A stretch of DNA of 27,592 nucleotides from Cymbomonas tetramitiformis (GCA_001247695.2 LGRX02015142.1:1-27592); one strand, 5' to 3'; positions 9,211-19,896 are shown, numbered from the stretch's first letter. Notes: generated by a model not told the origin, from the sequence alone. Numbers and translations: made by a program.

Positions 9211-9478
9211 GATCTTAACTTGAGCTTTTCAGCTCAGCGTAACAGTGGGATTATCATCTTTAAGTTCCTCTATGATCCTCTAGGATCTTAACTTGAGCTT
9301 TTCAGCTCAGCGTAACAGTGGGATTATCATCTTTAAGTTCCTCTATGATCCTCTAGGATCTTAACTTGAGCTTTTCAGCTCAGCGTAACAGTGGGATTAT
9401 CATCTTTAAGTTCCTCTAGGATCTTAACTTGAGCTTTTCGGCTCAGCGTAACAGTGGGATTATCATCTTTAAGTTCCT
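9211..9478 (+). repeat. Four copies of a 73-bp tandem repeat
   Basis: Units begin GATCTTAACTTGAGC at 9211, 9284, 9357 and 9420. The third is 63 bp because ten bases are missing. Each includes CAGCTCAGCGTAACAGTGGG and ends in TTTAAGTTCCTC. The copies are nearly identical, so expansion is recent. Confidence 0.92.
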
Positions 9479-9870
9479 ACATGAAGTTAAGCTTGCAGAT
9501 AAGTTCCTACAGGAAGTTAAGCTTGCAGATAAGTTCCTACACGATGCTAAGCACGACAGACAAGTTCCTACAGGAAGCTAAGCTGGATAAATAAGTTCCT
9601 ATAGGAAGGTAAGCTTGACACACAAGTTCCTACAGAAAGCTAGGCTTGACAGACAAGTTCCTACAGGAAGTTAAGCTTGCAGATAAGTTCCTACACGATG
9701 CTAAGCACGACAGATAAGTTCCTACAGAAAGCTAGGCTTGACAGATAAGTTCCTACAGGAAGTTAAGCACGACAGATAAGTTCCTACACGATGCTAAGCA
9801 CGACAGATAAGTTCCTACAGGAAGCTAGGCTTGACAGATAAGATACTATAGGAAGTTAAGCTGGACAGAT
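9471..9870 (+). repeat. Thirteen copies of a ~31-bp tandem repeat
   Basis: Each unit starts AAGTTCCTAC and continues with one of a few alternating cores (AGGAAGTTAAGCTTGCAGAT, ACGATGCTAAGCACGACAGA, AGAAAGCTAGGCTTGACAGA). The array follows directly on the 73-bp repeats, whose last bases are the first bases of this unit, and ends about 27 bp from the transposase stop codon. Confidence 0.93.
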
Positions 9871-9896
9871 AATAAAGCTATTGCATACAAATATAT

Positions 9897-12697
9897 TCAG
9901 TATTGCTCTTTACTAGTTGCTAGATTGTTTTGGACGTGCTTAGGCACCAAGATGGCACGCATTTGCTCCTTTTCTATGTCCACTAATAAGCACACCTTGC
10001 CAGGAATGTGCTCAAGGGGCATGCAAGTATACTCGGCGAGGGTCTGTGTTTTCAGTGTAGCAACGCTGTACCGGTTCACTTTCTCAACAAGCTGCCATGT
10101 GCGCAAGATAGCAACAGCTTCTTCTCCCCACTTGCCGGATCGTGTCACCCCAAGAAGATACAATACTTCACCGTACGTGGTCATGTCACGGAATACCGCA
10201 TTGCAGTCCCTTCGGATATTGTCGGCACAAACATCCAGGATGCGGATCTCCGGACCATACAATATCGCGCGCTCATAACGTCGGATTGAAGTGATTTCAC
10301 CGGAAAAGAAGTCGGATACGGCCGACTCAGCAGCCTCGGATAGAAAGAGTGCCCCTTCACTCCAAGTCACCGCCGATTCATCTATGTGCCGCACAAGACC
10401 AACCGTGAGCCTCTCCGCGAAAATGTTGTCTTCAGCAACTGGGTAGAGTTCATCCGGCGGCACGATCCCTTGTTCACGAAGGCAGGAGATCGCTCGGAGA
10501 AGTGATTCTCGAACACAATTTTGGCGAGCCTGCAATCGCTCAGGTTCGCACGTCACCTTGTTCTCCAAAGCAGCACCAAGAGTGCCGAGAGTAGTCTCGA
10601 CGTAAAGCTCCTTCCGCTCCTTCAAAGGGCCACCATGCCGCTCGGAGTCGATCATGTGGCAAGCTGCTGAATGCAGGTTTGACCTCAACTCCGATATCAC
10701 ACCGTTACCCTCGAAGAGTCTTGCAACTTGCAGGAGAGAACTTTGTGCCCGTTGTTGACTCTCGACATACGTCATGCCAGGATGGCAACCATACCAAACA
10801 TGAAGCATAACAACACGAAGATGGTAAAAGATGTCGGCCAAAAATGTCTGCGGAATAAAGGCCTCCAGTTCAAGGAGAGGAAGGTAAACTGCGAACTGCC
10901 AGGCGGTGTCGTCATAAGTCCACTGGGACCGCGCGGATGTCAATCGTTTCGGAGGACGCGAAATGTCGGACACCACGACCACGTTCTCCACACGCTGTTC
11001 AATCTCGGACTCGTATCTCGAAGCAATGTAGACTGGCTCATCGTTGACGTGGAGAACTCTCTTTTCCGGAAATAAAAGAGCCAGAAACTTGTCGCATACC
11101 CCGTGATTGTACAAGTGAGCGACAGGGTAGTTCACACCAGCAACAGCATCAAAGTACGGCACTTTTCGAAGAAGAACGTTGAGGTACTTCATGTGGCGAT
11201 CGTCTTCCTGGCGCAACGCCTCAGCACGTATAGAAGCATTGGTGAACTTCTCAGCGTTGACAGCGAAGACCGACGGCAAAGAAACACCAGTGTACCCGGT
11301 GGGCAAGTCTTCCACTCGAACGGGCACTCGCTGACGCTTCCCACCCACCACAACCGCTTTTTTCAGTTGCTTCCTTTTCTCACTTCTTGCCCTCACTTGC
11401 AAGGCCCTTTCCTCTGCTGTTGTCTGGACAGCGGGTTCAGAGTATCCAGCGAACCGCACAACACCATTCACGGTATTTGCAACGAAGCGGCAGTTGAAGC
11501 AAAAACATAACGAGCTGTGACTGCACAAAGACAGAAACTTTGCACGTGCCGGCTCATCAGCATCTAAACCCATCCAAAAAGATTTCACTGGCCGACTGTC
11601 CATCTTAGTCTGGTGTCCTACACATGCTGCACTAAGGACGTCCTTGGCAAGCAACTGCAAGTGCCCGTTCATGTTCGCAGGTTGCTTGGGCCCAGCAATA
11701 ATCTGCACAACTTTCGAAAACTGGATTTGACTGGACTGTAGGGAGCTGATGTCAGTTGGCTTGTACAATATAAGTGCATGAGACCAGGACTTTTTTTTAA
11801 GGTTTCCTGCCAGTCTATTCCAAGGTTGAAAGTCTCGGTTTCTTTGGAGTCAAAGATGTCGACACCAAAATCAGACTTAATACGCCGACCAAGATTCATG
11901 TAGTGGGGATGTGTCCAGATGGATGCACCTTGAAATGGGGAAGCAGAATTATCTGGTTGTCGTCGATCGAACTGCGTGTACGCCCTCACGTAGGCTGTTT
12001 GATCGGCCAGGATGTCTTGGCACTTGTTCAAGCCAAAGTACAGGCCCCAGGCAGCAGGACGAATTTGACGGCCGTCATCCGTTGTGAAACGCCTTTCTTT
12101 GCATCTGAGACCAGTGGCAGGAATGACACACCGACATTCACACAACTCACAAGCATGGTCGTCTCCGATATGCTTGCTCCACTCCTTGCGTGGCATGGCA
12201 GGGAATAACTTTTCACAGCCAAAACCACAGGTGTGGTACTCTGTGTAATCCAGTTTGTTGAAATCCACACCGATGCTTTTCAGAAGCAAGTAAAAAGAAC
12301 GAGGAAACTGGTTCCCCTCAGGAAGCTCATGTTTGTGCCGGAAGTCACACTGCTTTGTGATGTCTGCCTTAGAAACATTTCCTCGAAAGATCATGGCAAT
12401 GAACGAAACAACGCTCTCAAGCAAAGTGACTCGGGCACCACTATATAGAGGCCCCAAAACTCTGGGAGCCACAGGCGTGTACTCTACCTCGTCGTCAACA
12501 ATTAAGTCGGAAAATGCCGAGAGGTCCGAAGCATTGGACTCAGCGGTGTCGTAGTCGCTGCTCGCTGAGCTGGTGTCTGAGAGAGAGCCGTCATCCGGTG
12601 AGAAAGCACTGTGTTCTGAAACTGCAGCAGGACTCGAAAGGTCTGATGAAAGCTGTGCTGTAATGTCTGAAAATTCGGAGAGCTCTGAGCCGGACAT
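9897..12697 (-). CDS. DDE transposase, CMC/Plavaka-like, split by one frameshift
   Basis: About 930 residues if the frameshift is bridged. I chose MSGSELSEFSD (12697) as start; an ATG ten codons upstream is possible. Order: acidic Ser-rich N-terminus; a Cys-rich block (HTCGFGC, HACELCECRC) typical of this family; FNLGIDWQ with the likely first catalytic Asp; then, after the A8 run 11791-11798, IIAGPKQPANMNG (the family's GPK.P signature), LDADEPARAKFL (likely second Asp), a C-x-C-x2-C finger, and PVAHLYNHGVCDKFL, the counterpart of the DPMH...G region. The C-terminus has a DUF4218-like RSNLHSAACHM...GGPL and ends near VCLLVDIEKEQMRAILV. It cuts and pastes its own element in the nucleus. The frame after the A8 run is -1 relative to that before it. 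No intron is needed otherwise. Confidence 0.72.
11791..11798 (-). other. A8 run where the transposase frame shifts by -1
   Basis: On the coding strand the run reads TTA AAA AAA AGT in the upstream frame and AAA AAG TCC TGG in the downstream frame, so stepping back one base joins the two. The site is a few codons after the first catalytic Asp. It is a plausible slippery site, but a missing A (mutation or read error) explains it equally well. Confidence 0.6.
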
Positions 12698-12792
12698 AAT
12701 TTTCGTGAAACTGCAGGCCGCCAACACAAATCAGTTTACAGGTCAAAGGCGAAAGTCTTCCCTTTCGGACCAACGTTCCGAACGGAAACATC

Positions 12793-12860
12793 GATCGATC
12801 CTAGGATCGATCATTGTAGCCAATAAAAGTTAGAATCCTATAGGATCCTATAGGATCCTG
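12793..12860. repeat. Palindrome and TATAGGATCC repeats at the transposon's right part
   Basis: GATCGATCCTAGGATCGATC (12793-12812) is a perfect 20-bp palindrome. It is followed by CCTATAGGATCCTATAGGAT near 12837-12856. The same TATAGGATCC words occur at 9160-9210 on the far side of the transposase gene. An inverted CCAAT (GCCAATAAAAG on plus, 12819-12829) could serve the minus-strand promoter. Confidence 0.7.
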
Positions 12861-12990
12861 CATCCTACAACGTGATACAACCGTGATCCGATTGGCTGAA
12901 TTCAATCCATTCGAATTATGGGACAGAACCTTCATCGTCCAGGATCGGTCTTCGGACGTCCGATGGCTAGCATTAGAAAATCCAACCGCA

Positions 12991-12996
12991 TATAAG
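12991..12996 (+). promoter_or_regulatory. TATA box of the plus-strand transposon gene
   Basis: TATAAG lies 68 bp before the ATG at 13059, leaving room for a short 5' leader. An inverted CCAAT box (GATTGGCTGAATTC, near 12888) is about 100 bp upstream. The start codon context ACCATGA is good. Confidence 0.5.
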
Positions 12997-13058
12997 TAGG
13001 TCAACATTCCATGGTATGCGAGGAGTGCAGCCGTTTCCGTCTGTAGCCGTTACCAACC

Positions 13059-15312
13059 ATGAATTCCATTATCATCCATCGCAAAGGTTGTCAGGATGAT
13101 GAAGCTCCGACGAAAGTCAATGTCTGCACGTTGAAGTCAGGGTTAGAAGCCAAGGACGTGAGGCAGGATGTAGAGGAGACCATCAGGGCTCACTGCAATG
13201 TAGAGCAGGATCTGCCACTACGAATTTCCATCAAAGTAGGTGACGGCGAATGGGTTCCTGCGTCTTTAGGGGTCGTACTGCAAGCCTTGAATGGTGAGGC
13301 GCAGGTGTCCGTAAAACATGTCCCGCCTGCCACACCGGAACCATCCACCTCGGAACCTACCACCCCAGGCGTGCACATTAAGAAAGAGACGCGCCAGCAA
13401 GCGAAGGATGTTAGTAGTTCTGTCCATACTAAACATGTTAGTGGTGTCAAGAGGGAAACGGACGAGGGCGGGGACTCTGAAAGGAATCCATCACCGGATG
13501 AATCGTCTGGCCGCAAGAAAAGGAAGCCCAACAATTACCCCCAAGTCGCGCAGTTTTGTCCGCCCTCAAAAGAGAGTGCCTCAGCGCGGGGTATCGTGAG
13601 TACTTGGACGGCAACGGCCTGAAGGCTAAGTTATTTTTGAGGAAGGAGGTAAGGAATCCGCTGTGCACCGTTGTGTTCAATCCACGTTTATCGTGTTATC
13701 TTTGTACCTGCAGGATGCATGTATTTGAATGATAACACCCAACCCACTACAAATTTCGTTTCTTATCTCTGATTTGAAGTACCCATCGCCCTTCGTTGAC
13801 AGGAATATGAGGAGGTAGCACGCGCACAGAACCTCAAGATTCATCCTATGGAAAAAGCTTTCCACCGCATGCGAAAGAACGCCGAGAAAACACCGGATTC
13901 TCCTGTCTTTGAAATCGAACTGGCCGATTTATATCGCTATGCCGTTCAGGAATTCTACGCTCACAGGTAACTTTCTTTCTTTCTTTCTTTCGTTCTTCGT
14001 CTCATACTCTCTCTCATACTTTCTATGTATCATACTCTCTCTCGATGCATGTGGGCCTGTGGCCTCTGCTCGAGGGACTAGGGACTCGATGCATGTGGGC
14101 CTGTGGCCTCTGCTCGAGGGACTAGGGACTCGATGCATGTGGGCCTGTGGCCTCTGCTCGAGGGACCAGGGACTCGATGCATGTGGGCCTGTGGCCTCTG
14201 CTCGAGGGACTGTTGATGCTAGCTCATATGTTTCCTTTTGTTTGTTGACTAGACGCATCATGTGCACTTAAAGTATGTTGATGAAATGTTTGACACTGTA
14301 GGTTAAAAATCGTGGGAACGACGCTGAAGAACACCCCTTCAGAGAAGCACGACTGCAACTTGAAGAAGGTCGTTATCTCCGCCGATACACCTACAGGCAC
14401 AGGAAATGCCGACAAGAAAGACGGGAAGGAAAACGTGGACGTCAAGGCCGCTGCAAGCTCTGGGGGCGCTGATGACCTGGAATCCGAACCTTTGGACATC
14501 CCTGAGCCGTTGCAGCCCGTGCCAGCACAGCGTCAACCCGTAAGGAGACGTCGACCGGTGCGTAGCTTTTTCCATCCTTGTGTAGTGCACATGCGTATGG
14601 TGTCCATGGCCTTATAAATATGAGTTTGCCCACCCACCTGTGTTGATTTTCCTGAGCAGGATGCATCTAACCGTTATTATCTTGTGTAGGCGGACGAAGG
14701 AGAAGGAAGGAAAAGCGATGCACAGCAAAAGCTGCCGGGCGCCGCAGCAAAAAATAGACCGTCTCAGAAGAAGAAAGAGCGCGATCCCAAGGAGGAGGTG
14801 TGCAAGGTCAAGCCGGTGGTATACCCGGAGGACCACATTTTCCCTCCGCCGGACGAGTTCCAGTGGGACCCGAAAGTATCCTTGCAGGTATATTTTTAAA
14901 GGCTTACGCCCATTATGTTCGAAGCTGTTGTCACATGGCATTTTGGGGGGATTTTTAGGACGCTATACTTAGTGCTCTGTTTATTGTTCCATAGGTATTT
15001 GCCCCTCTTTTCCAGCCTACGATGCTGGAGGCTACCATCAAGGAAGGGGAGGCAAGCGAAGCCCTCCGGCTGCAAATTAAAAACCAGAAGGACAGAATCG
15101 ACGCGCTCACCCGTGGGAAGCTCACCTCCCACTTTTACGTGGGGAAGGTATATCAACAAGCGGAGCGCGTGGGTAGAACCAAAGTGAGCCACTGGTGGTT
15201 GGGATATGTTTTGTGCCACGTCGCGACCAAAACCGGTAATAAGTTCACCATCCTTCACCAGGACAACAGCAGCTGTTCTATGTCCGAGGCCGATCTGGAT
15301 TCAGGGTTGTGA
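13059..15312 (+). CDS. Transposon accessory region, five exons, in frame with the transposase
   Basis: Exons by splice sites and phase: 13059-13648 (donor GTAAGG), 13803-13966 (GTAACT), 14302-14557 (GTGCGT), 14690-14887 (GTATAT), 14995 onward to TGA 15310-15312. About 500 residues. The first exon changes frame at the A4 run 13518-13521; afterwards ALKRECLSAGYREYLDG leads into EYEEVARAQNLKIHPMEK in exon 2. Residues 1-90 (VKVNVCTL-like start, DGEWVPASLGVVLQAL) have a ubiquitin/PB1-like look; the middle is Pro/Lys-rich and charged; the end (SHWWLGYVLCHVATKTGNKF) could be a small Tudor-like barrel. These folds are guesses and I do not recognise the protein. The stop is followed at once, in frame, by the ATG of the transposase part, so the two were probably one protein. 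Confidence 0.6.
14041..14210 (+). repeat. 44-bp minisatellite, four copies, inside intron 2
   Basis: Units start CTCGATGCATGTGGGCC at 14041, 14085, 14129 and 14173; the last lacks the final bases. One base differs (GGACTAGG/GGACCAGG). A (CTTT)n/CTC-rich stretch (13973-14040) precedes it. The array lies wholly within the intron 13967-14301. Confidence 0.92.
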
Positions 15313-18300
15313 ATGAATCAGGCCCTGGAAACGTACACCTGGACGGCGGAGGATGCGCTGAATGACGACGACATCTGGAAGGACGCGGAGGACTCAGACC
15401 TGTTGCAAGACATGCTTGAGGTTGAAGATGACGGCATGGAGTGGCTGCCAGACGTTGACCCATGCGCGGACCCTGAGTTAACCGAGCCACTCATGATTGG
15501 AGACACCGGGGATGATGCCATAAAGCTTGGGGAGGCGGTGTGCTATTTTATGGAATTGCGCATATCACAGGCATGGTCCCAGACATCATTTGACCGGTTC
15601 CTCCATGTGATCGTCATGCTGTTGGGCGGACCAAACCGTTGTCGACTGCCCACAAGCCTCCACCGAATGCGAACCTATCTTCGTGTGCAAAGCCATATGG
15701 CGCATGCTGTGCACGTGTGCCCGAAATGGTGTCGGACTTTCCCTAGGGAATTGGACTGTCTGCAGTGGAACGAGGAGGAGGAGTGCGGAGCGGTCTTGCA
15801 GACAGACTCCGCCGGGGCGGTTGTTCGTCGTTGCCATGAGCGACGGTTTGAGGTGACCCAAACAGCATCTGGGAAGAAGCTGCGTCCCCGGGAGTGGTTC
15901 TACTACTTTGATATAAAAGACACAATTCGAAGGTGGATGCGGGATGTCGAGTTCTGCAAGGCCAGTGCACGACGTGACGCCCGACTCTAGAATGATTTCT
16001 GGACATCCCCGTTGGCAAAGTCTATCGACAATCACGTGGACATTGGTGGTGCATTGTTGGAGGAACCTATTCTGGTGGACACACCTGAAGGAGGCGACCC
16101 GAACGTGGCGTATGCGGAGCATCGTGTCATGGTGATTTCTCCAGGGGCAGACGATTGTCAAGTATGGAACTCAGATATCGGGTAACTTCTCCACCCCACC
16201 TCCCCTCCACGTCATCTTCCGCAGGCAGCGTTGCGTGCTTGGGTGATAACCGCGTTGCAGCACGGATCATCACGCGTTAGGTCGACGCGTTAGGTCGATG
16301 TATACTGGGGGGGAAAGGGCCGCCCCACGATAGTAAGCGTATGGGGTGGCGGTGCGCGCAGGAGCTATTCTATGGGGGTGGCTGTGATAAAGAGCGAAGA
16401 CCTTCACATATCGGTACATTGATGTTACGAATGTTTCCCAGTCGCATGTGTTCTGAGAGGCGCAGGTTCGTAGGAGTGCGTGAAGCGAGTCGCGTGGTGA
16501 AAGGTGCAAAGGGAGGCGATGTCCAGGGCATGATGTCCGCTGATGCCTTTGTTAAAAGGCATGGGTGTGTGACAGGGGTTGTGTGAGGCTGTGCACTAAC
16601 AGGTGCGACAGCGTGATAAGTATCATGAGAATCTGTGGATGACCAAAGGGCCCAGGCAGAAGGAGAAAAATCCGCTGGTGTTATGGTCACTATTCGAGGA
16701 TGAGTTGTTGCACTTGATGCACGGGAAGCGGGATGCGTCCAATCCTTTCGTAGTGTACGATGCCTTCCTCAAGAGGTCGTACACATTGAAGGTGGTGCTC
16801 GGATTGGTGTACGCAGACACGATGATGAGGTGCACCATGGGCAGGTTTATGGGAGTTGGTAGCTATCGTGCCGATCCGTACAGCCTTTTTGAGGGAACCC
16901 CGGGCCCTGGTGGGAAAGGAATGTATTTCCGGGGATACGCGAAGGCGGTGGAGCTCAACGGGTGGGAAACGGATGACGGGAAAACCGAGGTTTTTGCGGA
17001 CGACCCAGAACTGATGCTGAGCAAAAAGAAACACCAGGAGCTGGTTAGGAAAACAGAGTCAGGCGAGGCGGAGCCATGCGCAACAGGCAGACATGGGCGA
17101 GGGGCATTGGAGCGCCTCCCGTACTACGATCCAATGCGGGCAATTGCGCACCCGTTTGGGCACTGCGTGTTCTATGGTATTGCGAAGGCTTTTCTGAAGC
17201 TACTTCTGGGGAGGATGACAAGCAACACCCATCCGCATTTATGTTTGCCACCAAAATTGCTTGAGCTCCTCCAATCGAGGGCCGCGCGCATTCAACCACC
17301 GCATGACGTTGGTCGGCCATACCACGACGTGGTGAAGTACTTCGGTGCGTTCGACACCCCCCATCACCACTGCAAGGGTAACCAGCCGATGAAGTTGTCA
17401 TAATATAACAAGTTGTACCTGCTGCATCAGGCAAGAACAGCATGGGGGTATGGGGGCAGACAACGTCGCCGACCGCCACAATGCTTTCCTGTTGAACGTT
17501 CATTTTGGGTTTAGGATCCGTCCACGTTCTGTGCTAATATATAAGAGCGGGGGGGGTGCAGGAATGTACACAATGGAGGATTTTTTTGAATTTTATTCTG
17601 TACTACAGCCCGCTGGTGTTCGGAAAGGTTCTGTTTAACTGGAACATCCAGATGGAGGATGCGTGGCAACATCTTCGACGGGCGGTTCTGCATTATGTGC
17701 GAGGCAGTGTGGTAGCCGGGGAGGCCTACAACGAAGCAGTTGTCATGCAAGCCCAGAAGGCAGCGAAGGACAATCTGTGGGCGCATGCCAAAATTATGGA
17801 GCTCACGGGGCCGGACAAAATGTTGACGTTCAACATGCGGCTTGCAGTGGTGCACCTGTTCCGGCAGGAGCAATACGTGGGGGATTTAGGCGCCGCCCTG
17901 GAGTTGTGGGTGGAGCGTGCAATACAGCGGGCCAAGGGAATCGTGAAGGCGTCTGGCGTGAAGTACTTGCCTGTACAGGCCATCATGAACGCCCTCTGCG
18001 AGAAGAGGGCGCTGCAGGAGTTCATTAGGAAGTACCCAAACCGACGCGAAATGCATGAGCTGGCCGTCACTCTGCGTTCCCTGGCCCGACGCGGCGCCAA
18101 CTCCCTGAGGGACCCAGGTGCCGATGACAACACGGTTGCCTGCTATTTCATGGGTGCCGGCAAGTGGGTGGCCCGCGGTTCAAAGGTATCGCCCTCCCTT
18201 CGATCCGGCGGTGTGTTCGCAACGCTACTGAAATTCATGTCCATGCACACCGGGGCTCCGACGTCGTGTGCGGTGGATGTGGAGATGACTCAGGCAGCTG

Positions 18301-18785
18301 CGCTGGGCGGGGATGCCCTGCCTGACGCCCATTCCCAATGTGAGACGCCGCTCCCTTTCAGTACTGCCGTGTTTGTGAGAATGTCCCTGGGTGGGGAGGT
18401 GTACACATCCGCCATGTACACACGAGCGGTGAAACGGGTGTCGTACCACGTGTCCATCTTGGACCACGGGTCGGGAGACCTTCCCACGGGGGTGGAGGTG
18501 CCTTTTGGGCGCCCATACGCCAAGGGTATGGCCTATTACCTGGTCACCGACCCCAGCCAAGTACCCATATGTCACCTGGCCAGGATGCTGGCCTACCGAG
18601 AGGTGGAAGACGCATATTACAAGAAGCAGGGGATCACAGTCGTCGACAAGCATGATTCCGTGGAACTGATTTTGCCTTGCACGTACATCGGGCCGAAGGC
18701 GTTGTTTTTTGAACCGACCGATGGTAATGGTAACCACTACCATGTGGTGCACCTGCTGCGCGAGGTACGTACTGGCAGCTACTGA
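15313..18785 (+). pseudogene. DDE transposase, CMC/Plavaka-like, multi-exon with in-frame stops
   Basis: Block 1 continues the exon from 14995: acidic N-terminus (DDDIWKDAEDSDL), Cys-rich finger (HVCPKWC, EEECG), RRCHERRFEV and KLRPREWFYYFDIKD, then TAG at 15988, after which the same frame stays open (NDFWTSPLAKSIDNH to ADDCQVWNSD) until about 16161-16181. Block 2 (16603 to ~17377): VYADTMMRCTMGRF (likely second Asp), then YYDPMRAIAHPFGH, the DPMH-type motif. Block 3 (about 17562-18785): RIFLNFILYYSPLVFG, a DUF4218-like MLTFNMRLAVVHLF...GDLG, and a C-terminal domain with VAYREVEDAYY-type sequence ending YHVVHLLREV, where a GTACGT donor (18762) may open a further intron. Introns near 16182-16602 and 17378-17561 do not join cleanly in phase. 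TGA and TAG in frame make an intact product unlikely. Confidence 0.65.
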
Positions 18786-19489
18786 AGCGCCATATGACTC
18801 CATCATTACTTGTGGCAAGGGAAATGCTCTGCCAATGCCATCACTCGACTGGGAGGCCAACTTATCGTGGCCTTACTTGTATGTATCCATATCATCAGCG
18901 ACACCATGCAGGCAAACAAGTGGGCTGTCAGATGCCCATATCTAGTCCGTGCGTAGTGATGGAAACCGCCAATATATACGTATATATGTAGATACAGTAA
19001 TATAGTCGTGGACCCACCTCCCTGGCTAGTGACTCTCATTGAATCTCGGACCAATGACATCGTAGCATTTGTAAATATCTTTATACACTTGGCTGCATCG
19101 TCGTGTCCACACGTGGACAGTTGCTTAAACTTCGAACCAATCCCATGTGTGCATGTGGAATATTTATAAATCACACCTTGTACCCCGTGCTTACACGTGT
19201 GCGTATCCTTACCTTTAGAACCAATCACAAGCCTCCGTTCATATAGAATCCTTACTTTTACTTGGTTTCTATAGGTTCGCATCCCTGGCATATATGACCC
19301 ACGTAACATGTAGGAAGCTTCCTCCTACCTCCGTTTGGTTACTTTTCCTTATTTATACCTGGCGTATAACTCTCAGGGCCAATAATCAACTACCATCTTT
19401 TATATATTCACTGTGGGCATTTATAAACGAAAAGTAACCAAACGATAACCATCTATAACCAAAAGTAAGCGACAGTAACCGAAAGTAAG
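18786..19489 (+). repeat. Non-coding 3' region with degenerate ~85-bp CCAAT/TTTATA repeats
   Basis: CCAAT occurs at 19051, 19137, 19221 and 19379 (spacing 86, 84, 158). After each, some 20-35 bp on, comes a TATTTATAAA/TCTTTATAC/TTTATATATTC word, and between units ACACGTGG or ACACGTGTG. So a promoter-like module is repeated in degenerate tandem. A 16-bp inverted repeat (19332-19347 with 19429-19444, GAAAAGTAACCAAACG) follows, then short GTAACC/AAAGTAAG repeats to 19485. No coding sequence seen. Confidence 0.6.
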
Positions 19490-19896
19490 GGTTCGATTCT
19501 TCGTAGTGAGTAGGAATATTTTGTTCATGGTTAGGGTCATCATGTGTGGCATGATTGTTGTGTTGTTGTGTAGGGTCAGTTTGTGAATTTTTGGCAATTT
19601 TCTTTTGCATAGGTTGGGGTTCTGTGTGTAGAGATGAATGAAGTGAGTATATTCTGTCTTCATGCAAAGGAGGTTCAACTTGTGCATCAAGATTGAATTG
19701 CTGCGTTGGGGTAGGGTCACCGGAATGGTTCAAGGAATGTGGTTTGTGTTCATGAGGAGTAGGTGGGGTAAAGTCGAGAGGTATTCCATTCATATATAAG
19801 CTGAATTCAGATTTACAGGGATGATCATGTTCTTTAAAATAATCTCGTCCTGGCAACCAAGATGCATGATTTTTTTTGCATTTTATCATCACCGAT
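19490..19896 (-). pseudogene. Helitron Rep fragment continuing after the retroelement insertion
   Basis: This minus-strand open stretch contains NHASWLPGRDYFKEHDHP and LYMNGIPLDFTPPTP, followed by a Gln/His/Asn-rich low-complexity tail that ends where transposon repeats begin (near 19490). Removing the 1.35-kb retroelement and one target duplication joins it to the Rep frame ending at 21257; a one-base change in the 8-base run 19870-19877 then keeps one frame. I do not recognise a domain in it. Assignment to Rep rests on position and on frame continuity. Confidence 0.5.

Larger units (their letters stand above)
9108..12870 (-). mobile_element. CMC/Plavaka-like DNA transposon, minus orientation
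   Basis: It contains one large transposase gene (9897-12697). The left part is 9108-9896: TAGGATTATATAGGATCC motifs and two tandem arrays. The right part is 12698-12870: a 20-bp palindrome and repeated CCTATAGGATCC. The shared TATAGGATCC motif at both extremities suggests terminal/subterminal binding sites. I cannot define exact ends or a target duplication, because the left neighbour is the broken helicase and the right neighbour is a second transposon. Confidence 0.65.
12871..19489 (+). mobile_element. Second CMC/Plavaka-like transposon, plus orientation, degenerate
   Basis: It runs from a promoter region (TATA at 12991) through a multi-exon gene (13059-18785) to about 700 bp of non-coding repeats. 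Its transposase parallels the one at 9897-12697 block by block but is strongly diverged, so they are different families. I did not find terminal inverted repeats or a target duplication. The left limit is where the first transposon's TATAGGATCC repeats end, and the right limit is where the Helitron coding stretch resumes. Confidence 0.55.

Noticed and set aside
9471..9870. CRISPR array (13 units of 31 bp)
   Set aside because: There are no unique spacers; the units are directly tandem and belong to a transposon's subterminal region.
13929..14267. Open frames through the intron with repeated MHVGLWPLLEG-like peptide
   Set aside because: They are translations of the 44-bp minisatellite inside an intron with good splice sites.
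15310..15990. An alternative genetic code, because TGA and TAG occur in frame
   Set aside because: TAA also occurs inside the DUF6570 region, and other genes here end normally on TAA and TGA; decay is the simpler reading.
9108..19489. A GTAAGG target duplication flanking both transposons as one insertion
   Set aside because: The six bases do not coincide with any inverted repeat ends, and the flanking Helitron sequence is not continuous across them.
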